Shown here: piece by piece, positions 44,409 through 53,048 of the stretch
How the letters are laid out: the number at the start of each line of letters is the position of its first letter
Position numbering within the stretch: the stretch's first letter is position 1
Assembly: GCF_038397775.1 (NCBI RefSeq)
Contig: NZ_CP151650.1
Coordinates: forward strand, 2,542,001-2,606,000
Reading direction: 5' to 3'
DNA from: Pseudomonas sp. RC10
GTDB lineage: Bacteria; Pseudomonadota; Gammaproteobacteria; Pseudomonadales; Pseudomonadaceae
DNA: 64,000 nucleotides
The notes under the pieces: model-generated
Told to the model about the DNA's origin: nothing
Seen by the model: the letters and a program-made list of their open reading frames with translations, nothing else
Database searches by the model: none
Made by a program: the position numbers and the translations under genes

Positions 44409-45089
44409 ATGAAGATCGAACCCGCCGCGCTCGCGCAGTATATCGACCACACCTTGCTGGCCGCCGATGCCTCCCGCGCGCAGATCGCCACCTTGTGCCG
44501 TGAAGCGCAGGAACATGGATTCTATTCGGTGTGCGTCAACTCTGGACAGGTGCCGTACGCGGCGTCGCTGCTGACCGGGCAGAAGGTCAAGGTCTGCGCC
44601 GTGGTCGGCTTCCCATTGGGCGCCGGCCTGAGCGACACCAAGGCATTCGAAGCGAAGCAGGCGATTGCCGCCGGTGCGGGCGAAATCGACATGGTGCTGA
44701 ACGTCGGCGCGCTGAAGGACGGCTTGCTGGATGTCGTGCGGGATGACATTGCAGCGGTCAAAACTGCCTGTGGCACGGTGCCGTTGAAGGTGATTCTGGA
44801 AACTTGCCTGCTGGATGACGCGCAGAAAACCGCCGCGTGCGAGATCTGCCGTGAGCTGGACGTGGCATTCGTCAAAACCTCCACCGGCTTCAGCCGCAGC
44901 GGCGCGACGCTGGAAGACGTGGTCCTGATGCGCAAGGTGGTCGGTGCAGGCGTGGGCGTCAAAGCCTCGGGCGGCGTGCGGGATTACGCGACGGCCGTGG
45001 CGATGATCGAAGCGGGTGCGACGCGTCTGGGCACCAGTTCCGGCATTGCGATTGTCAGCGGCGCGCCTGCGTCGGGGTCGGGGTACTGA
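44409..45089 (+). CDS. deoC: deoxyribose-phosphate aldolase
   Basis: 226 aa, cleaving 2-deoxyribose 5-phosphate to acetaldehyde and glyceraldehyde 3-phosphate. Start ATG 44409, preceded by GAAGGAAGAG. Catalytic residues: Asp94 (EIDMVLNVG), Schiff-base Lys156 (FVKTSTGF) and Lys185 ([10 protein letters not shown]). DHTLLAADA and [21 protein letters not shown] are family marks. It completes the deo pathway started by the kinase cluster at 39.8 kb. Confidence 0.97.
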   Translation: MKIEPAALAQYIDHTLLAADASRAQIATLCREAQEHGFYSVCVNSGQVPYAASLLTGQKVKVCAVVGFPLGAGLSDTKAFEAKQAIAAGAGEIDMVLNVGALKDGLLDVVRDDIAAVKTACGTVPLKVILETCLLDDAQKTAACEICRELDVAFVKTSTGFSRSGATLEDVVLMRKVVGAGVGVKASGGVRDYATAVAMIEAGATRLGTSSGIAIVSGAPASGSGY

Positions 45090-45207
45090 CTGTTCGAACT
45101 CACTCGAACCTGTAGGAGCCGGGGGCGCGTTTCGTCAGGGGGCTATCGGTAACCGGACGCGCGCACCCGCCGCTCCATTCGGCTGAAGGGCATGACCGAC
45201 CTCACCA

Positions 45208-46212
45208 ATGAATGGCAAACTGCCGGAGGTCTCACTCGATCTCCGGAATTTACCCCTCATGCCGCAATTCTTCCTGGCGCATTTCAAGGCCCGCTGGATC
45301 TTCTGGCTGTGCATGCTGTTGATCGTCGTCGGCCTGCCGGTCGGCTGCGCGGCGTTGCAGCACAAGGAGCGTGAGCTGGTGTTCATGATCGAACCCGGCA
45401 CCGCCAGTTGGTACCACGGCATTCCGGCCGATGTGCAGGAGCTGGAACTCAAGGCGCCGTCGTTCGGCGTGTCGCAGAACATTCACGCGTGGTGGTGGCT
45501 GGCCGAGAAGAGAGACGCGCCCGCGATTCTTTATCTGCACGGCTCGCGCTGGAACCTCACCGGGCAATTTTTCCGCATCGAGCAACTGCACGCGCTGGGC
45601 TTTTCCGTGTTGGCCATCGACTACCGCGGCTTTGGCGAAAGCAAAGGGCAACTGCCGTCCGAAGCGTCGGTGTATGAAGACGCGCGCATCGCGTGGGCGC
45701 GTTTGAAACAGCTGCAACCCGACCCCCGCAAACGTCTGATCTATGGGCATTCCCTAGGTGGTGCAGTGGCCGTGGACCTGGCCTCGGAGCTGGGCCGCGA
45801 TGCGCTGAAGAGTGACGAACCGATCCAGGCGAGGGGGCTGATCATCGAATCCACCTTCACCAACCTCGCCGACGTCGCGGCGTCTGTCGCCAGTACACGC
45901 ACGTCATTGCCGGTGCGCTGGCTGGTGTCGCAGAAATTCGATTCCATCGACAAAATCGCCGACATTCACATGCCGCTGCTGATCGTGCACGGTGCGGCAG
46001 ATCAGTTCGTCTCGCCACGCTTCAGCGAGCAGCTGTTTCAGGCCGCGCAAGAACCGAAGAACCTGCTGATGGTGCCGGGCGGCAATCACAACAACAGCAT
46101 GAACCTCGGGCGTCAGGCTTATGGTCAGGCGATTCAGACGCTGCTCAACGAACAAGCGCCACCGGTGCATGCGTCCAACGATTCCGCAGCGCCAGCTAAA
46201 CAGGCGGGTTGA
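45208..46212 (+). CDS. alpha/beta hydrolase (BEM46-like), membrane anchored
   Basis: Up to 334 aa; the true start may be ATG 45259 (no good ribosome site for either). One N-terminal helix (IFWLCMLLIVVGLPVGCAALQ), possibly a lipobox with Cys at GLPVGC. Then the hydrolase fold: LYLHGSRWNLTG, YRGFGESKGQLPSEAS, nucleophile GHSLGG at ~180, and VHGAADQFVSPR with a terminal His in GGNHNNS. The Ser-Asp-His triad is intact. The BEM46 family has no agreed substrate. Two REP pairs follow. Confidence 0.85.
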   Translation: MNGKLPEVSLDLRNLPLMPQFFLAHFKARWIFWLCMLLIVVGLPVGCAALQHKERELVFMIEPGTASWYHGIPADVQELELKAPSFGVSQNIHAWWWLAEKRDAPAILYLHGSRWNLTGQFFRIEQLHALGFSVLAIDYRGFGESKGQLPSEASVYEDARIAWARLKQLQPDPRKRLIYGHSLGGAVAVDLASELGRDALKSDEPIQARGLIIESTFTNLADVAASVASTRTSLPVRWLVSQKFDSIDKIADIHMPLLIVHGAADQFVSPRFSEQLFQAAQEPKNLLMVPGGNHNNSMNLGRQAYGQAIQTLLNEQAPPVHASNDSAAPAKQAG

Positions 46213-46237
46213 AGCCAAAGGGGGCACGCGTTCTAGA

Positions 46238-46330
46238 CCTGTAGGAGCGAATTCATTCGCGAAGGGCCGGTAAGGCTGACACCTCTCTGCCGGATGCACC
46301 AACGTCTCGCGAATAAATTTGCTCCTACAG
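46238..46330. repeat. REPIN pair 1
   Basis: GTAGGAGCGAATTCATTCGC at the left end and its inverted copy (with A-to-T changes, GAATAAATTTGCTCCTAC) at the right end, about 40 nt apart, form one REP doublet. Confidence 0.9.
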
Positions 46331-46373
46331 AGGTCCCATAGCGCCGCCGATTCGGGAGCGTGACGCGTTCAAA

Positions 46374-46462
46374 CTGTGGGAGCGAATTCATTCGTGAAGA
46401 GGGAGTACATCCGACGCATATCATCGACTGTACGCTTTTCGCGAATAAATTCGCTCCCACAG
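46374..46462. repeat. REPIN pair 2
   Basis: GTGGGAGCGAATTCATTCGT and an inverted copy GAATAAATTCGCTCCCAC form a second doublet immediately after the first, just before the acetyltransferase stop. The GTGGG rather than GTAGG variant is used at both ends. Confidence 0.9.
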
Positions 46463-46483
46463 ATCGATCTCAACATGGCTGAA

Positions 46484-47221
46484 TCACTGCGCAGCCTGGT
46501 GGCTCACCGAGAACGGTTTGTTGCGCACCACGACCTTGCCGGGATGGCTGTCCGGCACGACAAAACCCTTCAATGCTTCCAGCAGTTTTTCGGGGGCTTC
46601 GATGGGCAGTTCGGCCAATTGGTGCGGCGTCAGGTTCCACCACTGGCTCGCCAGCAACCCTTCGATGATGTGCGGCTCGAAACGATAACGCTGCACTTTG
46701 GCCGGGGAGCCGACGACGATGGCGTAGGGCGGCACGTCCTTCGTGATCAAGGATTGCGCGCCGATCACCGCGCCGGTGCCGATGGTGATGCCTTCCAGAA
46801 TCAACACGTCCATGCCGATCCACACGTCGTGGCCGATCACGGTCTGCTTGACCGCTTCATGCTGCGTCAGCCCCGCCTGCTGCTGACGCAACCCGCCCAG
46901 CGCGCTGTGGGTGCTCAGCCATTCCAGCGGGTGGGATTTGCGGTTCTGGCCGATGGTCACGTCGCGGGCGATCGAGCAATAGCGGCCAATGCTCGCGACG
47001 TTCTGCAGCTCGGTGCCGCTGACGATGTCGGTGTAGGCGCCGATGCTCAGGCGCTCCGCGTTGATTTTCACCTGATGCAATTTCACGCCATGCTCCAGCG
47101 TCAGCTCCATGTCCCGCCGCAGGCCACGGATGCCACTGTCCAGACGGCATTTGTTCTGGGCCAGCCCCTGTTTGAGTTGACGATCGAGGAGTACGCGGCG
47201 CAGGAAATTCATGAAAGGCAC
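46484..47221 (-). CDS. CatB-related O-acetyltransferase (left-handed beta-helix)
   Basis: 245 aa. Hexapeptide repeats are visible: INAERLSIGAYTDIV, SIGRYCSIARDVTIGQ, TVIGHDVWIGMDVLILEGITIGTGAVIGAQSLITKDVPPYAIVVGSPAKVQRYRF, the signature of the CatB/xenobiotic and sugar O-acetyltransferases. An antibiotic-resistance function is not implied: the family also modifies lipopolysaccharide and other sugars. Possible internal start at ATG 47212. Divergent from the AraC-family gene that follows. Confidence 0.9.
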   Translation of the reverse strand: MPFMNFLRRVLLDRQLKQGLAQNKCRLDSGIRGLRRDMELTLEHGVKLHQVKINAERLSIGAYTDIVSGTELQNVASIGRYCSIARDVTIGQNRKSHPLEWLSTHSALGGLRQQQAGLTQHEAVKQTVIGHDVWIGMDVLILEGITIGTGAVIGAQSLITKDVPPYAIVVGSPAKVQRYRFEPHIIEGLLASQWWNLTPHQLAELPIEAPEKLLEALKGFVVPDSHPGKVVVRNKPFSVSHQAAQ

Positions 47222-47436
47222 GTCCGTTTGAAGGCAATGAGAGGGGCGCTTTTGCAGATCATTGGCGAGGCTGCGTTACCGATGCGCGTCTCTTTTTGAG
47301 AAAGACTGGTGTAGGAAAAGTCGGGAATAGTCGCATATCTCGCCCTTCATCGACAGTCAGGCTGCTGCCATTCCCAAGCACCTCGCCAAGTGGTATCTGT
47401 GTTCGCCTGTGTCAGTTGTCGATCACGAGCCGCGCC

Positions 47437-48312
47437 ATGGATAAGTATTCAAACGGAGAAGCCCACCTCGCGCATTCCGAGCGGGATTGGGTCGTGCGCG
47501 CCCAGCCGTTGCCGAACCTGGAGCGCATCGAAGCGTATTTCCACGGCCACGGTTTCGAGATGCACCGCCACGACACCTACGCCATTGGCCACACCCTGTC
47601 GGGGGTGCAGAGTTTTCAGTACGGCAAGGACAAGGTGAACAACCTGCCGGGGCAGACCATCGTTCTGCACCCCGACGAACCCCACGACGGCCACGCAGGC
47701 ACCGAAGACGGCTTTCGCTACCGGATGTTTTACCTGGAACCGGCGATGATCCAGCAGGTGTTGGGTGGCAAGCCGTTGCCGTTCATCAAGGGCGGCGTGT
47801 CCCGTGATCCACGCCTTTTCAGAGCGAGCCAGGCGCTGTTGAAAGACTTGCACAACCCGTTCGAACCGCTGGAACTGGACGACGCTGTGTTTGATTTGAC
47901 CGTCGCGTTGCAAGACGCTGCAGGCGTGAGAAGAGGGCGGCAATCCACCGACTACGCCGCCGCCGAACGCGCCCGCGAACTGCTGATGGCCAGCCTTGAA
48001 CAGGGCGTCAGTCTGGAAGCACTCGAACAGGCCAGCGACACCGACCGCTGGCGCCTGTCCCGGGATTTTCGCGCACTCTTCGGCACCAGCCCCCACCGCT
48101 ATTTGACCCTGAGACGCCTCGACCTCGTGCGCCATTCGATTGCGTGCGGCGTGTCATTGAGCGATGCATCGGTGATGGCGGGGTTTGCCGACCAGAGCCA
48201 CATGACGCGGCATTTCGTGAAGACGTTTGGGTATCCGCCGGGGAAGTGGCTGAAAATGCTGGGAGTCCGACAAGAAGCACTCGCCGATAGGCCTTCTTCG
48301 CTGCCGTCGTAA
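47437..48312 (+). CDS. AraC-family regulator with cupin sensor
   Basis: 291 aa from ATG 47437, preferred because the cupin domain begins soon after. N-terminal AraC-type sensor: ERIEAYFHGHGFEMHRHDTYAIGHTLSGVQSFQYG, then LPGQTIVLHPDEPHDGHAGTEDGFRYRMFYLEP. C-terminal double HTH: ARELLMASLEQGVSLEALEQASDTDRWRLSRDFRALFGTSPHRYLTLRRLDL and SLSDASVMAGFADQSHMTRHFVKTFGYPPGKW. Such regulators often control an adjacent exporter; here only the divergent acetyltransferase is near. A REP overlaps its 3' end. Confidence 0.9.
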   Translation: MDKYSNGEAHLAHSERDWVVRAQPLPNLERIEAYFHGHGFEMHRHDTYAIGHTLSGVQSFQYGKDKVNNLPGQTIVLHPDEPHDGHAGTEDGFRYRMFYLEPAMIQQVLGGKPLPFIKGGVSRDPRLFRASQALLKDLHNPFEPLELDDAVFDLTVALQDAAGVRRGRQSTDYAAAERARELLMASLEQGVSLEALEQASDTDRWRLSRDFRALFGTSPHRYLTLRRLDLVRHSIACGVSLSDASVMAGFADQSHMTRHFVKTFGYPPGKWLKMLGVRQEALADRPSSLPS

Positions 48313-48401
48313 CCTCCGGCGGCTCCCACACGTTTTTGTGCCGATCATCGATCCTCGGTTCGCCCCGAATCCTGTGGGAGCAGCCGGAGGTTACGACGGC
48401 C
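48303..48401. repeat. REPIN of a different type overlapping the AraC 3' end
   Basis: GCCGTCGTAACCTCCGGCGG and its inverse CCGGAGGTTACGACGGC, each beside a GTGGGAG/CTCCCAC end, flank 42 nt. The left arm includes the AraC stop codon. Confidence 0.85.
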
Positions 48402-48461
48402 GCGAAAGCGGCCTTTCAGCCACCCATAGCCTGACTGACACCCTGCTTTGCAAAATTCACC

Positions 48462-49361
48462 TCAAACCGCCACCTGCCCACTCGGCATCAACACCGCAAT
48501 CAACGCCCTGACCACCCCTGGCAGGGCGTCCAATTCCCTCACCAGAATGCTGCGCTCGCGCACCGCCCACGGCTCGTCCAGTTGAACAGTGACCAGCTTC
48601 ATTGTCCGGCTATGCCGCAACGCGGCGGACTCGGGAATGACGCCGATCCCGACCCCCGCTTCGACCATCCGGCAGATCGCTTCGAAGCTCGACACCTGAA
48701 TCCGCAATGACAGGTTCAACCCCAGTCGCTCCACGTGATCGCGCAGAAAACTCAACAACGTGCTGCCTTCGTGCAGGCCTATGTGCTGAAACGCCAGGGT
48801 TTGCTTCAACGTGACTGTTTTCTGCGTCGCCAGTTCGTGACCTTCCGGCACGGTCAGGACGAGGCGGTCGGTGCTGAAGTGGATCACCTGCAACCCGGCC
48901 GCTTCCACAGGCCCGGCAATGATGCCCATGTCCGAGCTGCCGTCCAGCACGCCGCGCACGATGTCCCGCGACAAACGCTCTTGCAGGTCCACCGTCACGC
49001 CGGGGCGCTGGGCGAGAAAGCCTGCCAGCACTTCGGGGAGGAATTCGGTCACCGCCGTGGTGTTGGCGAAGATGCGGATGTGCCCAGCGGAATCGGTGCC
49101 GTAGGTGGTGAATTCGCTTTTCAGGTAATCGACCTGACTCATGATCAGCCGGGCGTGCTTGAGCAGGCGCTGACCGGCGGGGGTCAGTTCGACGCCACGG
49201 CTGTCGCGGTACAGCAGGCGGGTGTCGAGTTGGCTTTCCAGTGCCTTGATCCGGGCGCTGGCGGCGGCTGGGGAGAGGAAGGCGCGGCGGGCGCCCTGGG
49301 TCAGGCTTGGGGATTCGCCAATGTGGATGAAGAGGCGCAGGTCAGCCAGGTCGAAGTGCAT
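48462..49361 (-). CDS. LysR-type regulator, divergent from the itaconate cluster
   Basis: 299 aa from ATG 49361 (49394 is an in-frame alternative). wHTH: LADLRLFIHIGESPSLTQGARRAFLSPAAASARIKALESQLDTRLLYRDSRG; effector domain with GHIRIFANTTAVTEFLPEVLAGFLAQRPGV, and EAGVGIGVIPESAA. It is divergent from ich and occupies the place of P. aeruginosa PA0877, next to the itaconate genes, so an itaconate-responsive activator is the likely role. I see no clear T-N11-A operator by eye in the ~100-bp space. Confidence 0.9.
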   Translation of the reverse strand: MHFDLADLRLFIHIGESPSLTQGARRAFLSPAAASARIKALESQLDTRLLYRDSRGVELTPAGQRLLKHARLIMSQVDYLKSEFTTYGTDSAGHIRIFANTTAVTEFLPEVLAGFLAQRPGVTVDLQERLSRDIVRGVLDGSSDMGIIAGPVEAAGLQVIHFSTDRLVLTVPEGHELATQKTVTLKQTLAFQHIGLHEGSTLLSFLRDHVERLGLNLSLRIQVSSFEAICRMVEAGVGIGVIPESAALRHSRTMKLVTVQLDEPWAVRERSILVRELDALPGVVRALIAVLMPSGQVAV

Positions 49362-49488
49362 GGGGATGTCCGGACGGGTGAAGGCGTTCAGCATATATGA
49401 ACGCCGGTATACGCAAATGCAAATTCACAGAATGCCGATAGGCTCTCATGATCCGCTCATAACAACAAATTGCGGAGGGTTCTCTCAC

Positions 49489-50328
49489 ATGAGTGCTTCA
49501 GAGTCGCCGGTGGATTTCAGTGCCTGGATCGGTCGGACCGAAGAGGCTCGGGATCACCTGAGCCACAACCTGATCAAGCGCATCGCCGCCACGTTCGGTG
49601 AGCCGGTGCCTGCCGATGGCGACGCGTTGCCGCCGCTGTGGCAATGGTGTTTCTTTCAGGACCCGGTGTTCGAATCGCAACTCGGCGCAGACGGCCATCC
49701 CGCTCGCGGCGGGTTTCTGCCCCCCGCTGACAACCGCAACCGCATGTGGGCCGGTGGCCGGGTCGAGTTCATCCGGCCGCTGACCGTCGGCGCCGATGCC
49801 CATCGCCTCTCGACCATCCTGCACATCGAAGAAAAGCATGGCCGCACCGGCTCGCTGCTGTTCGTCACCCTGCGTCACGACTATTCGCAAAACGGCGAGC
49901 TGTGTGTGCGCGAAGAGCAGGACATCGTCTACCGCGAGCCCAATCCGCCCAAGCTCAACAGCGGTGAAGCGCCGGAGCAGGGGCACTGGAGCGAGACCAT
50001 CGAGCCGACGCCGACCCTCTTGTTCCGCTATTCCGCCGTGACCTTCAACGGCCATCGCATCCATTACGACTACCCGTACGTCACCGAAACCGAGGGCTAT
50101 CCGGGGCTGGTGGTGCACGGTCCGATGATCGCCACCTTCAACCTGCGGGCGTTCATCCGTGCCAACCCCGAGGCGCGCGTGCGCCATTTCGCCTATCGCG
50201 GCGTGCGCCCACTGAACGTGCCGACGCCGTTCCGCGTGGGTGGCCGCATCAGCGAGCCAGGTAAGGCGCAGTTGTGGGCCGGTAATGAAGCGGGCGTTGC
50301 CCAGAGCGCCGAAGTGGTTTTTGACTGA
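49489..50328 (+). CDS. ich: itaconyl-CoA hydratase / FAS1-like dehydratase-domain protein
   Basis: 279 aa, GGAGGG 9 nt before ATG 49489. Double hot-dog hydratase of the mesaconyl-C4-CoA hydratase type: an N-terminal FAS1-like dehydratase half (WQWCFFQDPVFESQLGADGHP, RMWAGGRVEFIRPLTVG) and a C-terminal MaoC-like half with RYSAVTFNGHRIHYDYPY at 180-197 and EGYPGLVVHGPM. The last motif carries the His/Asp catalytic residues of the family. It would hydrate itaconyl-CoA to citramalyl-CoA for the lyase ccl. Function by similarity and cluster order with P. aeruginosa PA0878. Confidence 0.88.
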   Translation: MSASESPVDFSAWIGRTEEARDHLSHNLIKRIAATFGEPVPADGDALPPLWQWCFFQDPVFESQLGADGHPARGGFLPPADNRNRMWAGGRVEFIRPLTVGADAHRLSTILHIEEKHGRTGSLLFVTLRHDYSQNGELCVREEQDIVYREPNPPKLNSGEAPEQGHWSETIEPTPTLLFRYSAVTFNGHRIHYDYPYVTETEGYPGLVVHGPMIATFNLRAFIRANPEARVRHFAYRGVRPLNVPTPFRVGGRISEPGKAQLWAGNEAGVAQSAEVVFD

Positions 50329-50397
50329 GCCGCCTTCGACTGAATCTCTTCCTTTATATAAGCCGGCCCTCGCGCCGCTGCCAGATGAGCACAGACC

Positions 50398-51561
50398 ATG
50401 AGTCCATACGATAACGAAGACCTCAATGCCATCCGCGAAGGCGTGCGCGCCCTGTGCGCCGAATTTCCGGCCGAGTACTGGCGCAAGATCGACGAGGAGA
50501 AGGGCTTCCCGGAAGCCTTCGTCAAGGCGTTGACCGATGCGGGCTGGTTGTCGGCGATGATACCGACCGAATACGGCGGCTCGGGTCTGGGCCTGGCGGA
50601 AGCCTCGGTGATTCTCGAAGAAGTGAACGCCTGCGGCGGCAACTCCGGCACCGTGCATGGCCAGATGTACAACATGTTCACCCTTCTGCGTCACGGCAGC
50701 GACGCGCAGAAAAGCTACTACCTGCCCAAACTCGCCAGCGGCGAACTGCGCCTGCAATCGATGGGCGTGACCGAGCCGACCACCGGGACCGACACCACCA
50801 AGATCAAGACCACCGCCGTGAAGCAGGGCGACAAGTACGTGATCAACGGCCAGAAGGTCTGGATCTCGCGCATTCAGCACTCGGACCTGATGATCCTACT
50901 GGCCCGCACCACGCCGCTGGCCGAGGTGAAAAAGAAATCCGAAGGCATGTCGATTTTTCTCGTCGACCTGCGCGAAGCCGTCGGCAACGGCCTGACCGTC
51001 CAGCCGATTGCCAACATGGTCAATCACGAAACCAACGAGCTGTTCTTCGACAACCTCGAACTGCCCGCTGACAGCCTGATCGGCGAAGAGGGCAAAGGCT
51101 TCAAATACATCCTCGATGGCCTGAACGCCGAGCGCACCCTGATCGCCGCCGAGTGCATTGGCGACGGCCGCTGGTTCACCGAAAAGTCCGCCGCCTATGC
51201 CCGCGACCGCGTGGTGTTCGGCCGCCCGATCGGACAGAACCAGGGCGTGCAATTCCCGATTGCCGAAGCCCACATCGAAATCGAAGCCGCCGACCTGATG
51301 CGCTGGCGCGCTTGCGAAGAATACGACAGCGGCAAGAACGCGGGCGCAGCGGCCAACATGGCCAAGTACCTCGCGGCCAAGGCGTCGTGGGAAGCGGCCA
51401 ACGCCTGCCTGCAAACCCACGGCGGCTTCGGTTTCGCCAACGAATACGACGTCGAACGCAAATTCCGCGAGACCCGTCTGTATCAGGTCGCGCCGATCTC
51501 CACCAACCTGATTCTTTCCTACGTTGCCGAGCATTTGCTCGAACTGCCACGCAGCTTCTGA
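50398..51561 (+). CDS. acyl-CoA dehydrogenase family protein
   Basis: 387 aa. Family marks: MIPTEYGGSGLGLAEASVILEE, QSMGVTEPTTGTDTTKIKTTAVKQGDKYVINGQKVWISR, ERTLIAAECIGDGRWFTEKSAAYARDRVVFGRPIGQNQGVQFPIA, LQTHGGFGFANEYDVERKFRETRLYQVAPISTNLILSYVAEH. The usual YEGTSEI-type catalytic Glu near the end reads LYQVAPIS, so the base must be elsewhere, as in some subgroups. In itaconate clusters this gene is present but its step is not settled; reducing or oxidising a methylsuccinyl-CoA-like intermediate is a fair guess. Lies 69 nt after ich. Confidence 0.9.
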   Translation: MSPYDNEDLNAIREGVRALCAEFPAEYWRKIDEEKGFPEAFVKALTDAGWLSAMIPTEYGGSGLGLAEASVILEEVNACGGNSGTVHGQMYNMFTLLRHGSDAQKSYYLPKLASGELRLQSMGVTEPTTGTDTTKIKTTAVKQGDKYVINGQKVWISRIQHSDLMILLARTTPLAEVKKKSEGMSIFLVDLREAVGNGLTVQPIANMVNHETNELFFDNLELPADSLIGEEGKGFKYILDGLNAERTLIAAECIGDGRWFTEKSAAYARDRVVFGRPIGQNQGVQFPIAEAHIEIEAADLMRWRACEEYDSGKNAGAAANMAKYLAAKASWEAANACLQTHGGFGFANEYDVERKFRETRLYQVAPISTNLILSYVAEHLLELPRSF

Positions 51562-51571
51562 GGACACCGAG

Positions 51572-52921
51572 ATGAGTCATACCCAAGCCTTGGCGACATT
51601 TCTCGCCGAGCTGAAATACGAACAGATCCCCGGCCACGTGCTGGATCGCACCGAAGACCTGTTCCTCGACTGGATCGGTTCGGCGCTGGCCAGCAAAGGC
51701 GCCCGTCCGATTCCCGTTTTCGAGCGTTACGCCGAACGGGTCGGCCCGGCCAGCGGCAAGGCGAAAATGCTGGTGAACGGTCGCGGTACGTCGGCGTATT
51801 TCGCGGCGCTGGTCAATGGCGCGGCGTCGCACCTGGTCGAGCAGGACGACCTTCACAACAGCTCGGTATTGCACCCGGCGACCGTGGTGTTTTCGGCGGT
51901 GTTGGCGGTGGCGCAGGACCTGGACAAATCCGGGCAAGACCTGCTGCTGGCGTCGGTGGCGGGTTACGAGGCGGGGATTCGCATCGGCGAATTCATGGGC
52001 CGTTCGCACTACCGCATCTTCCACACCACGGCCACTGTCGGCACCCTCGCCGCCGCCGTGGCGGTGGGCAAGCTGCTGAACTTCAATCAGGAGCAGTTCA
52101 TCAATCTGCTGGGCACCGCAGGCACGCAAGCGGCGGGCCTGTGGGAATTCCTGCGTGACGCGGCGGATTCGAAACAGCTGCACACCGCCAAGGCAGCGGC
52201 TGACGGTGTGCTGTCGGCGTACCTGACCGAAGACGGCCTGACCGGCGCGCGCAATATTCTGGAAGGTGATCAAGGCATGGCGGCGGGGATGTCCACGGAC
52301 AGCGATCCGTCGAAGTTGTCGGACCGTCTGGGCTCCCGTTGGGCGCTGGTCGAGACCTCGTTCAAGTTCCACGCCTCGTGCCGCCATACCCATCCGGCCG
52401 CCGATGCGCTGTTGCACCTGATGCAGCGCGAAGGCCTGCGCCATGAGCAGATCGCCAAGGTCGTGACCCGTGTTCACCAAGGCGCGATTGACGTGCTGGG
52501 CCGGGTCGATGTGCCGCAGACCGTGCACCAGGCGAAGTTTTCCATGGGCGCGGTGCTGGGGCTGATTGCCGTGCATGGCAGCGCGCAGTTGATCGAATTC
52601 CGCGACCTGGCGCTGGTGGATGCCGACGTCGCGGCCTTCCGCGAGAAGGTGACGATGGAGCTGGACCCTGAAGTCGACGGCGCTTACCCGGCGCGCTGGC
52701 TGGGGCGCGTGATCGTCACCACCACCGACGGCCGCACCCTGACCGCCGCCATCGACGACCCGAAGGGCGACCCGGGTAACACCCTGTCGCGGCCTGAGCT
52801 GGAAGACAAGGTGCAGCGTCTGCTGGCGTTCTCCGGCGCCCGCTCGGTGGAGCAGGGCAAGGCGTTGATCGAACGGGTCTGGCAGCTGCGTGATGCGCAG
52901 TCGTTGAGCGACCTGATTTAA
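51572..52921 (+). CDS. MmgE/PrpD-family protein
   Basis: 449 aa, starting 10 nt after the acyl-CoA dehydrogenase stop; GAGG before ATG 51572. The family contains 2-methylcitrate dehydratase, cis-aconitate decarboxylase and tautomerase-like members. Motifs: DWIGSALASKGARPIPVF, LVNGAASHLVEQDDLHNSSVLHPATVVFSAVLAVAQ, YEAGIRIGEFMGRSHYRIFHTTATVGTLAAAVAVGKLLN, FKFHASCRHTHPAADALLHLM, AKFSMGAVLGLIAVHG. Because cis-aconitate decarboxylase makes itaconate and belongs here, the gene could either produce or help consume C5 dicarboxylates; in P. aeruginosa (PA0881) it sits in the degradation operon. Confidence 0.9.
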   Translation: MSHTQALATFLAELKYEQIPGHVLDRTEDLFLDWIGSALASKGARPIPVFERYAERVGPASGKAKMLVNGRGTSAYFAALVNGAASHLVEQDDLHNSSVLHPATVVFSAVLAVAQDLDKSGQDLLLASVAGYEAGIRIGEFMGRSHYRIFHTTATVGTLAAAVAVGKLLNFNQEQFINLLGTAGTQAAGLWEFLRDAADSKQLHTAKAAADGVLSAYLTEDGLTGARNILEGDQGMAAGMSTDSDPSKLSDRLGSRWALVETSFKFHASCRHTHPAADALLHLMQREGLRHEQIAKVVTRVHQGAIDVLGRVDVPQTVHQAKFSMGAVLGLIAVHGSAQLIEFRDLALVDADVAAFREKVTMELDPEVDGAYPARWLGRVIVTTTDGRTLTAAIDDPKGDPGNTLSRPELEDKVQRLLAFSGARSVEQGKALIERVWQLRDAQSLSDLI

Positions 52922-52934
52922 GGCATGCGCCGAA

Positions 52935-53027
52935 CCTGTAGGAGTGAGCTTGCTCGCGATAGCGGTGTGTCAGTTTGAGTATTCGGCACAGGCAGATCGC
53001 AATCGCGAGCAAGCTCACTCCTACAGG
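52935..53027. repeat. REPIN between MmgE and ict genes
   Basis: TAGGAGTGAGCTTGCTCGCG and its inverted copy CGCGAGCAAGCTCACTCCTA flank 42 nt inside the itaconate operon. It is the same type as the outer REPs at 43.2 kb. Confidence 0.9.
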
Positions 53028-53048
53028 GATGCGTGAGAGGTGGAAAAC

